A stretch of DNA of 64,000 bases from positions 1 through 64,000 of the forward strand of contig NZ_BDAZ01000062.1 in NCBI RefSeq assembly GCF_001612725.1. Direction: 5' to 3'. Both the position numbers and the translations under genes were made by a program. This DNA is from Nocardia anaemiae NBRC 100462 (lineage in GTDB: Bacteria > Actinomycetota > Actinomycetes > Mycobacteriales > Mycobacteriaceae). This document shows, piece by piece, positions 37,030 through 44,611 of the stretch; within the stretch, counting starts at the first letter, position 1; the number at the start of each line of letters is the position of its first letter. The notes beneath the pieces are model-generated. The model worked only from the letters and a program-made list of their open reading frames with translations. It was not told the origin of the DNA and did not search any database.

Positions 37030-37165
37030 GGCCTCATGGGCGCTGCACGGCCACTGGGTCGCGTTGCCGTCGCTGATGGACGAATTTCGGCACTGCGGTG
37101 CGCATCTCGTCGCAATGGCACGACAGGTCGCGCACGATATCGCGCCGGAGCTGAATCGGTGGTGA
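37030..37165 (+). pseudogene. Unidentified small-protein remnant
   Basis: The frame ending at the stop 37163-37165 reads HWVALPSLMDEFRHCGAHLV and AMARQVAHDIAPELNRW, a convincing helical protein end of unknown family. The preceding part appears in another frame, so the gene is probably frameshifted near 37020. The rest of the stretch 36832-37232 holds no recognised gene. Confidence 0.35.
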
Positions 37166-37232
37166 CAATGTCCGAGTCCGCTGACCCCTTCGCCCATGCC
37201 GTGCAGACCTCGCCCGCGGGGGTCTTCTGGCG

Positions 37233-39932
37233 CTACGCCCGGGACGCCGTAGTCAGTGTTGAACGCCCGGAACCGGCGTCGCTTTCGATCCCGAGGGAGC
37301 GTCCGCGCGAAAAGTGTTTGTAGGCCGTGTCGGCCGACAAGAGGGTAGGGATCGCGATGAGAGCAGCGAGTGCGCCGGTGCCGGTCGGACCGGCTTGGCC
37401 GAGCAGGTGGGCGATCGGCGGTAGGTAGAGGAAGGCGGCGAGCATGCCGAATTCCGCGAGGACGGCTCCCAGCAGCAACCGGTTGGTGCGCAGGGGCACC
37501 CGCCAGAACGGCCGGATCGTGCTGCGGCAGGCGAAAGCGTTTGCCGCCTGGCCGAATACGATCGCGGTGAATGTCGCGCCGGAAGCGGCCGCCAGTGCGG
37601 GTCCGGTGGGGAATGCCTCGCCGGGCCGCCAGCTCATCGCGAGGAACGACAGCACGAACACCGTGAGGCTCGTCGTTGCCTCGACCGGGCCGAGGACCCC
37701 GAAGGATCTGACGAACAGCTTGCGGTCGAGCAGGTGACCGCGGATCGGCGGTCGGTCGAGTACGTGCGGTGCCGGTGGTTCCGCGCCGAGGGCGAGTGCG
37801 GGCAGGACATCGGTTCCGATATCGAGGGCCAGCACCTGCAGGACGCCGATGGCGAGCGGAAAAACGCCGCCGGAGAGCGCCCAAACGACGAATGGCGCAA
37901 GCTCGGCGACATTGTCGGTGAGGTGATAGGTCAGGAAGCGGCGGATATTGGCGAAGGTCGCTCGTCCCTGTTCGACTGCGGCGACAATGGTGCCGAAATC
38001 GTCGTCGAGCAGCACTAGATCGGCCGCCTCGCGGGCCACGTCGGTGCCCGACTTGCCCATGGCCACCCCAATCGCGGCCTCCCGCAGGGCGGGTGCGTCA
38101 TTGACTCCGTCGCCGGTCATCGCCACGACGTGGCCGCGGGCCTGTAAGGCCTGCGCGATGCGGAGTTTGTCCTCCGGGGTCACGCGGGCCACGACGACCG
38201 CGTCCTGATCCAGCAACTCGCCCAATTCCGTTTGTCTGCTGGGCAATTCGTGTCCGATCAGGACCGGTGTGTCCGAATCGCCCAAACCGACCTCGCGGGC
38301 GATGGCTCTGGCGGTCTCCGGATGATCCCCGGTGATCATGGCGACCTGGATGCCCGCGCGACGGCATGCGGCCAGTGCGTCCGCCGCGCCATGGCGGGGT
38401 GGATCCTCGAGTGCGACAAGGCCCAACAGCGTCAGGTCACGCTCGGCCTCGTCGGCGGAGGCGGGCAGGGCGGTGACGATCCGACGCGCAACTGCGATGA
38501 CCCGGAGTCCGCGCCCGGCCAACCGGTGCAGCGCCGCTTGCGCCTCCAGTGGCGCGGTACAGCGCGCAAAGATCGCGTCCGGCGCGCCTTTCACGAGCAC
38601 TCGATCCGCGACGACCACCGACATGCGCCGTCGCCGCGCGTCGAACGGGAATCGGGTGCTTTCGGGGAGTGTGTCGGTGTCGTCCGGGACTGCCAGCCGA
38701 TGCGCGAAGGTATCCAGCGCCGCCTCCATCGGGTCGCCCTGTGCGACCCACTCGTCGTCGCGGTGGACCGCGCGGCCCGTGGAGCAACGCCGCGCCGCCC
38801 ACGCCAGTTCCCGCACGGCATCCGAACAACCGGGCGGGTATTGCACCTCGCCCGTCGGCTCGTACCCGTCACCGCTGACCGTCACCGTGCCGCCGGGCAG
38901 CCACACCTCCACTACCGACATCTCGTTCTTGGTGAGTGTCCCGGTTTTATCGGTGCAGATGAATGTCGTCGATCCCAGTGTTTCCACGGCCTCGAGGTGC
39001 CGGACCAGCGCGCGACGCCCGGCCATCCGCTGTGCGCCGATGGCCAGCGACAGCGTGACGGTCGGCAGCAGCCCGCAGGGCACCACCGCCACGGTGACAC
39101 CGACCGCGAACAGGAAACCGTCGGAAGCCGGGGTGCCGAGCAACAGCGCCACCGCGAAGAAGGCGACACCGACCACGACTGCGACGGCGGCGATGATTCG
39201 AGAGATCCGATCCAGTTCGCGCCGCAGCGGAGTGGCCGCCGGGCGCTGTGCCTGAGTGAGTTTCGCGATCGAGGCCAGCCGGGTCTGCTGCCCAATCGCT
39301 ACCACGGTCGCCTGGGCCTCGCCCTCGACGATGAAACATCCGGCGTATACCGCCTCGCCCACCCCTGGGTGGTCGGGCACGCTTTCACCGGTGAGCGCCG
39401 AAGTGTCGACCGCAACCGCGTGCACCCGGTCCAGGCGCAAATCCGCCGACACGCGATCGCCCTCTGCCAGCAGCACGACGTCATCGGTCACGAGCTGTTC
39501 GGCCGGTACTTCCGATACGGTCGCGTCCCGCAGGACGGTGACCTGCCGCGGCAGCAGCTCACGCAACCGTTCGGCGGCGTGCTCGGCCCGCTGCTCCTGC
39601 GCGAACGCGAACGCGCCGTTCAGCAGGACGACTACGAATACCGCGATTCCCAGTTGCGGCATACCCGCTACGAATGCCAGCGCTCCGGCGATCCAGAACA
39701 GCAGCGCGAAAAAGTGCACCAGCTCGGCCATGAGGCGACGCCAGGCTGGGACCCGACGCCGCACCGGCAATGCGTTGGGACCGTTGTGCGCCAGCCGCCG
39801 AGCCACTTCGTCCGCGGTCAGCCCACGCTGCCCGGACACAAGCTCGGCCGCGCTCCCGAGGCTGCGGGCCGCGGTATCGCGCGCGGCGAGCTGGGCTCGC
39901 TCGTTCGGTTGGGCTCGGATTCGCTCGGTCAT
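37233..39932 (-). CDS. ctpF: CtpF-like P2-type cation ATPase
   Basis: An 899-residue P-type ATPase of the P2 (Ca/Na/K) type, related to DosR-regulated CtpF (Rv1997). It has an N-terminal cation-ATPase domain, LTGESVPDHP, the phosphorylation motif DKTGTLTKNE, MITGDHPETARAI, the hinge [20 protein letters not shown] and a six-segment C-terminal transporter domain. The M4 motif that is normally PEGL reads VPCGLLP, replacing the Glu that ligands cation in relatives. ATG 39932 follows GGAGG. It is the last gene of a five-gene operon starting at 42167. The C-terminal ~25 residues are low-complexity. Confidence 0.92.
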   Translation of the reverse strand: MTERIRAQPNERAQLAARDTAARSLGSAAELVSGQRGLTADEVARRLAHNGPNALPVRRRVPAWRRLMAELVHFFALLFWIAGALAFVAGMPQLGIAVFVVVLLNGAFAFAQEQRAEHAAERLRELLPRQVTVLRDATVSEVPAEQLVTDDVVLLAEGDRVSADLRLDRVHAVAVDTSALTGESVPDHPGVGEAVYAGCFIVEGEAQATVVAIGQQTRLASIAKLTQAQRPAATPLRRELDRISRIIAAVAVVVGVAFFAVALLLGTPASDGFLFAVGVTVAVVPCGLLPTVTLSLAIGAQRMAGRRALVRHLEAVETLGSTTFICTDKTGTLTKNEMSVVEVWLPGGTVTVSGDGYEPTGEVQYPPGCSDAVRELAWAARRCSTGRAVHRDDEWVAQGDPMEAALDTFAHRLAVPDDTDTLPESTRFPFDARRRRMSVVVADRVLVKGAPDAIFARCTAPLEAQAALHRLAGRGLRVIAVARRIVTALPASADEAERDLTLLGLVALEDPPRHGAADALAACRRAGIQVAMITGDHPETARAIAREVGLGDSDTPVLIGHELPSRQTELGELLDQDAVVVARVTPEDKLRIAQALQARGHVVAMTGDGVNDAPALREAAIGVAMGKSGTDVAREAADLVLLDDDFGTIVAAVEQGRATFANIRRFLTYHLTDNVAELAPFVVWALSGGVFPLAIGVLQVLALDIGTDVLPALALGAEPPAPHVLDRPPIRGHLLDRKLFVRSFGVLGPVEATTSLTVFVLSFLAMSWRPGEAFPTGPALAAASGATFTAIVFGQAANAFACRSTIRPFWRVPLRTNRLLLGAVLAEFGMLAAFLYLPPIAHLLGQAGPTGTGALAALIAIPTLLSADTAYKHFSRGRSLGIESDAGSGRSTLTTASRA

Positions 39933-39959
39933 GGGCACCTCCACCGCGGTCGTGCTCGC

Positions 39960-40115
39960 CTAGATCCCGTCTCGCGGATGTGGTTTGCGTGGATGACGAT
40001 CGGGATGGCGGCGGGTCCACCGCGCCGCGAACAACAGCGCGAATAGGCACAACAGCGTTGCCAGCCAGACTCCGGTCGCCACATAGGCGATGACGGCACC
40101 GGCACTCATATCCAT
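39960..40115 (-). CDS. Single-TM small membrane protein (51 aa)
   Basis: Fifty-one residues: a short lead MDMSAGAVIAYVATG, one transmembrane helix (VWLATLLCLFALLFAARW) and a basic His/Arg/Pro-rich tail (RHPDRHPRKPHP). ATG 40115 follows GGAGG. It ends 27 bases before the ATPase gene. It could be a small regulatory subunit of the pump, in the manner of other small ATPase partners, but there is no direct evidence. Confidence 0.65.
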   Translation of the reverse strand: MDMSAGAVIAYVATGVWLATLLCLFALLFAARWTRRHPDRHPRKPHPRDGI

Positions 40116-40259
40116 GGTCCTCCGGTCTCGGTCGGTCGCCGCATCGGTGTGCGGCGACCGACGGGGCGCGACGACGGTGTCACCTGCTCGATCCCGCACA
40201 GAAGTCGAAGGTCATCGGCAGGCATCGATCGGCAACGGGCGGGTGCGTCTCGGTCGTCG

Positions 40260-40859
40260 TCATGAGTCCTGTCCGACCGGCGGGCTCATTCCGCGCCATT
40301 CCCGGTCCAGCGCCGCAGAGCAGTGGGCGCGTAGTAACCGGCCGGTGCCGCAGCCCAAAAGAATCGCACCGCTCCAGATTGCTGCGAGTACCGTCGCGCC
40401 GATGCCGATGCCACTGTTGGCCGCGTTGATAGGGCGTACCGGCGGGGCGGTCACTGTGCCATTGCCATCGAGCCACACTCGTACCTCATCGCCCGGCGCG
40501 GATTTGTCGGGTACATCGGTGGTCGTCGTACCGGAGCGGCCGCTCTGATCCCAACGCACGGTGGCGTCGAATCTTTCGGTGCTCGACCCGTAGGCGTCGA
40601 CTGTCACGATCCGTTCCGGCTTCGTCGTGATCGTCGCTGGCACAGCGACTTTCGTCGAGTTCTCGACTCGGATCCGGTTCGCGGCGGCGGTGTAACCCGC
40701 GGTACCCGCCGCGCCCGCGACCGGAACCGCGACGAGCATGACGATGATCGCGAACAGCCACACCAGTGCCTCGACGCGATCCGATACTCGCATCAGCGAA
40801 CTGGTGCGCCATGGTCGTCGGCGCCACAAGCGGATCGGTATGGACGGGTATTCCGACAT
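40260..40859 (-). CDS. Rv1733c-like two-TM membrane protein (copy 2)
   Basis: A 199-residue protein with the Rv1733c plan: RVSDRVEALV before the first helix (WLFAIIVMLVAVPVAGAAG), an outer domain with ATVRWDQSGRSG and VRVWLDGNGTVT, and a second helix (IGATVLAAIWSGAILLG) followed by LDREWRG. It is more diverged than copies 1 and 3. ATG 40859 follows GAGGTGACC, five bases after the DUF1918 stop. Function unknown. Confidence 0.8.
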   Translation of the reverse strand: MSEYPSIPIRLWRRRPWRTSSLMRVSDRVEALVWLFAIIVMLVAVPVAGAAGTAGYTAAANRIRVENSTKVAVPATITTKPERIVTVDAYGSSTERFDATVRWDQSGRSGTTTTDVPDKSAPGDEVRVWLDGNGTVTAPPVRPINAANSGIGIGATVLAAIWSGAILLGCGTGRLLRAHCSAALDREWRGMSPPVGQDS

Positions 40860-40864
40860 TCAGG

Positions 40865-41176
40865 TCACCTCGTACCCTGTGCGGTGACGTCCGGTTCGGA
40901 TATCGCTGCCGCTGCCGGGGATGGATGCGACAACTCATCTCGCAGTGCCGCGAAACGGGCCGCAGCGCGCTGCTCACGCTCGTACAGCTGCACACTGCTC
41001 AGCACATAGGAATCCGGGCCGGGGAAGGTCAGCGCGCGATGCCCGGTATCGGACCAATGCACCAGGTAAGGCGGCGAACCATCGGGTGAATGCACCTCCT
41101 CGATGAGGCCGCGCCGAGTCGGGCCACGGTTGGCGCTACCCTCGACGATCAGCCAGTCTCCTGGTTGTGCGTGCAT
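40865..41176 (-). CDS. DUF1918 protein
   Basis: A 103-residue protein with the DUF1918 SH3-like barrel at its start: MHAQPGDWLIVEGSANRGPT, RRGLIEEVHSPDGSPPYLVH and TGHRALTFPGPDSYVL. A helical tail rich in Arg, Ala and Glu follows. DUF1918 proteins are common in actinobacteria and occur in DosR-type clusters; their role is unknown. ATG 41176 follows GGAGGTC. It is the second gene of the operon beginning at 42167. Confidence 0.85.
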   Translation of the reverse strand: MHAQPGDWLIVEGSANRGPTRRGLIEEVHSPDGSPPYLVHWSDTGHRALTFPGPDSYVLSSVQLYEREQRAAARFAALRDELSHPSPAAAAISEPDVTAQGTR

Positions 41177-41195
41177 GAGGGGACCTCCGAGTAGT

Positions 41196-42167
41196 TCAGG
41201 CTGCCGTGCGCAGGATGCGGACGAGGAAGTAGCCGGTGATCGCGGCCATCGTCGCGGCCATCAACAAGCCGCCGACGATGCCGATCAGCACCACGAGGGC
41301 TGTGGACTGTCCGGGCTGCCACAACGGGCTGGTGAACGTCGCGAAGACGAACAGCCCGGCCAACCAGGCCAGGGCCGTCGCCCCGATCCAGCGCCCCGCA
41401 TCGATGACGAAGTGGCGCAACACAAACCACTGTGCGACGCCGAGTGACAAGACCAAGACGATCCCGCCGGATACCGCGGCGGGCACCAGCACCCAGGGCG
41501 ACCATGTATCGAGTCCGTCACCGGCCAGCACCGAGACTGCACCTATCGACCAGGCAACCAAAGCCCCGAGCCCGGTCGCGGGAATCCAGTCGCCCGGAAA
41601 CATTCCCCGCACTGCCGCTCGCAACACCCTGGCCTGAAACCAGCCGAGCACCCAGCCCTCGATCGTGCCCGCGACGAGCAATCCCACGGCGGCGGTGACC
41701 GGTGCGGCGTCCCGCACCAGGGCACCAGTCACCACGGGTCCGGCGAAGCCGAGCAACTCACCGGCTGTGACTGTGGTGGACCAGCGTCGCCACATTCCGC
41801 GCTGTTCGGTACCTGCGGTGAGGGCGCCCGTCATGGGTTCGCGCGTGGCGGATAGCGAATCAGATTGTGCCACATGACCCATACCGCGGTACCACCGGCC
41901 ATCGAGCCACACCGAAAGTGGCCGGGGATTATGGAAGTTGCGCCACCACGTCTTTGTCTCGGCGCGACCGACTCGGACGACGACGTTGTCGCCCGTTCGG
42001 GCATAGGACACGGGTAATGCGATATGACGACCCGAACGCCGTGCCTGATATCGCAGCTCGCACAGGTTGTGCCGCAGTCCGTGGGCAAGTGCGGAATGCA
42101 ATGCCGACAACATCACGGACGCGCCGAATCCCTGTGCCCGATATCGAGTCGCGCTGGCCGTTGTCAT
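41196..42167 (-). CDS. Deazaflavin-nitroreductase-like domain fused to a membrane domain
   Basis: A 323-residue fusion. Residues ~20-100 resemble the Ddn/FGD-type F420-binding split-barrel family (LRYQARRSGRHIALPVSYAR, VVVRVGRAETKTWWRNFHNP), which also covers lipid or quinone reductases. Residues ~135-320 hold about five or six transmembrane segments (ELLGFAGPVVTGALV, GLGALVAWSIGAVSVL, VSGGIVLVLSLGVAQWFVL, ALAWLAGLFVFATF, IGIVGGLLMAATMAAITGY). It is the first gene of the five-gene unit ending in the ATPase; a box lies 136 bases upstream. F420 use is inferred only. Confidence 0.75.
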   Translation of the reverse strand: MTTASATRYRAQGFGASVMLSALHSALAHGLRHNLCELRYQARRSGRHIALPVSYARTGDNVVVRVGRAETKTWWRNFHNPRPLSVWLDGRWYRGMGHVAQSDSLSATREPMTGALTAGTEQRGMWRRWSTTVTAGELLGFAGPVVTGALVRDAAPVTAAVGLLVAGTIEGWVLGWFQARVLRAAVRGMFPGDWIPATGLGALVAWSIGAVSVLAGDGLDTWSPWVLVPAAVSGGIVLVLSLGVAQWFVLRHFVIDAGRWIGATALAWLAGLFVFATFTSPLWQPGQSTALVVLIGIVGGLLMAATMAAITGYFLVRILRTAA

Positions 42168-42302
42168 GTATCAATCGTCACGCCGCCGCTGGTGCAGCGA
42201 CAGGACCGAATGACATCGACCCCGCAGACGTTGGCCCCTGAGAATTGCACCGCCTGTCCCGGGACTCCGCCACGCTAATTCTGGCCTGCGCGTGAGAAAC
42301 CA

Positions 42303-42316
42303 GGGCCTTTGGTCCC
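42303..42316. promoter_or_regulatory. DevR-box-like palindrome
   Basis: GGGCCTTTGGTCCC is almost perfectly palindromic. It lies 136 bases before the ATG at 42167 and probably drives the five-gene operon to 37233. The rest of 42168-42578 holds no gene apart from the inverted repeat listed next. Confidence 0.6.
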
Positions 42317-42403
42317 GCTGGATTGGCCAGCACACGCCGTAGCGTGCTTCCCCGCCTCCGACGTTGCGGAGATCCGCCGTCGACAATCGATCGGCAAACA
42401 CGC

Positions 42404-42452
42404 GATCGGTAGTATCCGGCCTGGTCGGCGAGCGGGTCGGATACTACCGATC
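42404..42452. repeat. Perfect 15-bp inverted repeat
   Basis: GATCGGTAGTATCCG (42404-42418) and its exact complement CGGATACTACCGATC (42438-42452), with a 19-base spacer. It is too long for a DevR box and has no T run, so it may be a terminator for the Acg gene convergent side, a binding site of another regulator, or the footprint of a small mobile element. Confidence 0.7.
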
Positions 42453-42578
42453 AACGCTACTACGCACACGTGCGAGATGCTCCGATGGTGCTCGGCGACA
42501 GGATCCGCCCACGTGGCGAATTCGCCTGGGGGATAGCCAATCCAGCGTTCTGTAGCAGCAGCTGATCGAAAGGTCCGG

Positions 42579-43550
42579 CTACAGCGGGCGCACTACCTCA
42601 TCCAGCGGGCGCCGCGGCGTGCGTGGCACCTGCGCGGCACTCGTCGCGGCCCAGCCCATTCGAACGATCAGCTGTGGGAAACCGCTATCGGACAGCACAT
42701 CCGCGCGCACCAAGTTACGTGTGCCCGGCAGCTCCAGCGGTTCGGTCAGCGGGCAGGTGGCCAAGCCGAAGGTGGTGGCGGCCAGGAGCACCGCGCTGGT
42801 GGCCTCTCCCGCCCGCAACCGGGACAGCGGATCGTCGGCGGCGGTGTGCACCATCAGTAGCACGCCGCGCTCTTCGAGGTCGTGGATCACCGCCTCGGTC
42901 AGGGTGGGACTATGGAATTCTCGGGTCAGCGGATCCACGGCGGTGACAGCACTGCGAGCAGGCACGCCCTCCGACGCGATATGCCGCCCGCTCCACAGTG
43001 CCAATTCGGTCTGGTAGGCGGCATCGTCGTGGTGCAGTCGCGCGGCTTCCTGAAATGCCTGCACCAGCCTGGTCCGGGTCGCACCGCCGACGACCTCGTG
43101 TACCAGTGCCCCCTCGGCGGCACCAGCTTCGGCGACATGCCGGGTATGCGTCGGCGGAACCTCCCAGGAGGTGACGCGCCGCCGATCGGTGCGTCGCCGG
43201 GAAATGGCTCTGGCCACCGTGATGACATCGGCGGTGGGTATGACCTCGGTGAATTCGATGGACGCGAGGTGTTGCGGCTTGGCCGGATTGGGGAACCGAT
43301 GCACCACCGTGTGCCAGCCGAACGACCGTGCCGCCACTCGGAAATGATGCAACGCCGCCCCACAGCTGAGCAGCAGATCTCGCCCATCCGGGTCAGCCAG
43401 CGGCAACTGCCGGGTCTCATCGCTGTAGAGGTGCACCGTACGGTCGCCGACGCGCCATTGCCAGGGCTGGGTGTTGTGCACCGACGGTGCGCGCACGGCC
43501 AGCGCCAGCGCGGAACGCACGGTATCGGGATCGGGATGCGCTTGGACCAT
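42579..43550 (-). CDS. Acg-family nitroreductase-like protein (copy 3)
   Basis: A 323-residue Acg-type protein with VRAPSVHNTQPWQWRVGD, RRRTDRRRVTSWEVPP and GEATSAVLLAATTFGLATC. It is closest to copy 4 (53772), including the shared PLTEPLEL stretch, and differs from copies 1, 2 and 5 in the middle region. ATG 43550 follows AGGAAAAGG. The SHOCT protein is 31 bases upstream on the same strand, so the two are probably co-transcribed. Confidence 0.9.
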   Translation of the reverse strand: MVQAHPDPDTVRSALALAVRAPSVHNTQPWQWRVGDRTVHLYSDETRQLPLADPDGRDLLLSCGAALHHFRVAARSFGWHTVVHRFPNPAKPQHLASIEFTEVIPTADVITVARAISRRRTDRRRVTSWEVPPTHTRHVAEAGAAEGALVHEVVGGATRTRLVQAFQEAARLHHDDAAYQTELALWSGRHIASEGVPARSAVTAVDPLTREFHSPTLTEAVIHDLEERGVLLMVHTAADDPLSRLRAGEATSAVLLAATTFGLATCPLTEPLELPGTRNLVRADVLSDSGFPQLIVRMGWAATSAAQVPRTPRRPLDEVVRPL

Positions 43551-43581
43551 TGCCTTTTCCTTTCCTCCTCGAACCGAGAGG

Positions 43582-43854
43582 TCAACCGTTCGCCCTGCGG
43601 CTGGTGTGTCCACGCAGGGTTTCCAGTCGGCTCACGTACTCGTCGCGGTCGATCTCCCCGCGGGCGAATCGTTCGGCCAGCAACTGTTCGGCGGTCGGGG
43701 CATGGTGGATGGATGGTCGGCCGTCGTAGGGCTGTACGGCGGATCGGACCAGCAGCACGAAGCCCGCGATCAGCAGTCCCCAGAACACCACCATCCCGAG
43801 GCCCATCCAGGCGTATCCCCACCCGCTCATATCGTGGTCGTACCAGAACATCAT
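43582..43854 (-). CDS. SHOCT-domain small membrane protein
   Basis: A 90-residue protein: a Trp/Tyr/Met-rich lead, one transmembrane helix (GLGMVVFWGLLIAGFVLLV), then a C-terminal SHOCT motif (AEQLLAERFARGEIDRDEY). SHOCT domains of this sort are oligomerisation or docking motifs. It is upstream of the Acg copy 3 gene and downstream of the GNAT gene in the same direction. Confidence 0.85.
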   Translation of the reverse strand: MMFWYDHDMSGWGYAWMGLGMVVFWGLLIAGFVLLVRSAVQPYDGRPSIHHAPTAEQLLAERFARGEIDRDEYVSRLETLRGHTSRRANG

Positions 43855-43993
43855 CGTGCGCCATCTCCTCGAAGCGGGTCGGACGCTATGCCCGGCCCGA
43901 TGCGTATTGTCGAATCCAGCATGTGCTGCGGCCCTGCTACGGGGCAGGGGAGAAACGCTCTGCTTGCAGGGACGATGGTCAATCGGTCGATGA

Positions 43994-44464
43994 TCACAGG
44001 TGCACGCTGACTCGGGCGATACCGTCCTCGCGGTGCGCGGTCACAGGGAAATCGGCGTCGATGATGAGGCGCATCATCTTCGAATTGCTCGGCATGACAT
44101 CGGCGACGAACCGCTCGATCCGCCGCTCCCGAGCCAGTGCCGCCAATTGGTGCAACAGTGCCGTGCCGATGCCGTGCTCCTGCACATCGTGGGCGACCAC
44201 CAGCGCGACCTCCGCCGCCCTGGTGCCCGACAATGTCACGAAGTTCGCCACGCCGACGAGCCGAGCGTCGAGAAATGCGCCGACCGCGCCATGGGTGGAA
44301 TCATCGCGAGCGATCGCGTCCGCGACCTTGTCCAGGTGCTTCGGTGCGGGTGTGAAGAACCGAAAGATACTGTCCCGCTGGTCCATCTCGGCGTGAAGCT
44401 CCCGAATTGCCGCGGCGTCTTCGGCGGCGAGGCGACGGATGGTTATCGTCGGGGTGGCGGTCAT
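43994..44464 (-). CDS. GNAT-family N-acetyltransferase
   Basis: A 156-residue GNAT domain: ITIRRLAAEDAAAIRELHAE, VANFVTLSGTRAAEVALVVA, the acetyl-CoA loop HDVQEHGIGTALLHQLA, and RFVADVMPSNSKMMRLIIDA. The last motif and the RRDSIFRFF-like segment resemble the catalytic part of mycobacterial protein acetyltransferase Pat (Rv0998), but the cAMP-binding domain of Pat is missing. It may acetylate protein lysines (inference). It starts at ATG 44464, with two box-like sites 120-150 bases upstream at the end of mgtA. Confidence 0.85.
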   Translation of the reverse strand: MTATPTITIRRLAAEDAAAIRELHAEMDQRDSIFRFFTPAPKHLDKVADAIARDDSTHGAVGAFLDARLVGVANFVTLSGTRAAEVALVVAHDVQEHGIGTALLHQLAALARERRIERFVADVMPSNSKMMRLIIDADFPVTAHREDGIARVSVHL

Positions 44465-44580
44465 GGCTGATCCTCTCGGGCGAATTGCTGACCGGTCCGG
44501 CGGGTGTGTCGAGTCCGGCTGGCAGGGGCATCGACGGTCGTCGTCTCCAGGGTCGCTGTTGTGGGGTGGGTCACCACAGT

Positions 44581-44611
44581 GCCGAAAGACCTATCCGGCG
44601 GGCCTTTGGTC
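44581..44611. promoter_or_regulatory. Two adjacent DevR-box-like sites overlapping the mgtA 3' end
   Basis: GCCGAAAGACCTATCC (44581-44596) and GGGCCTTTGGTC (44600-44611). Most likely they serve the GNAT gene that starts at 44464. The second site is nearly the same as the box at 42303. Confidence 0.5.

Noticed and set aside
36862-37884. 340-codon minus frame next to the CtpF-like gene
   Set aside because: Most of it is an out-of-frame shadow of the ATPase, and its 3' part is antisense to the small remnant at 37030.
38232-40046. 604-codon plus frame
   Set aside because: Antisense to the CtpF-like ATPase; composition is His/Arg/Gln-rich shadow sequence.
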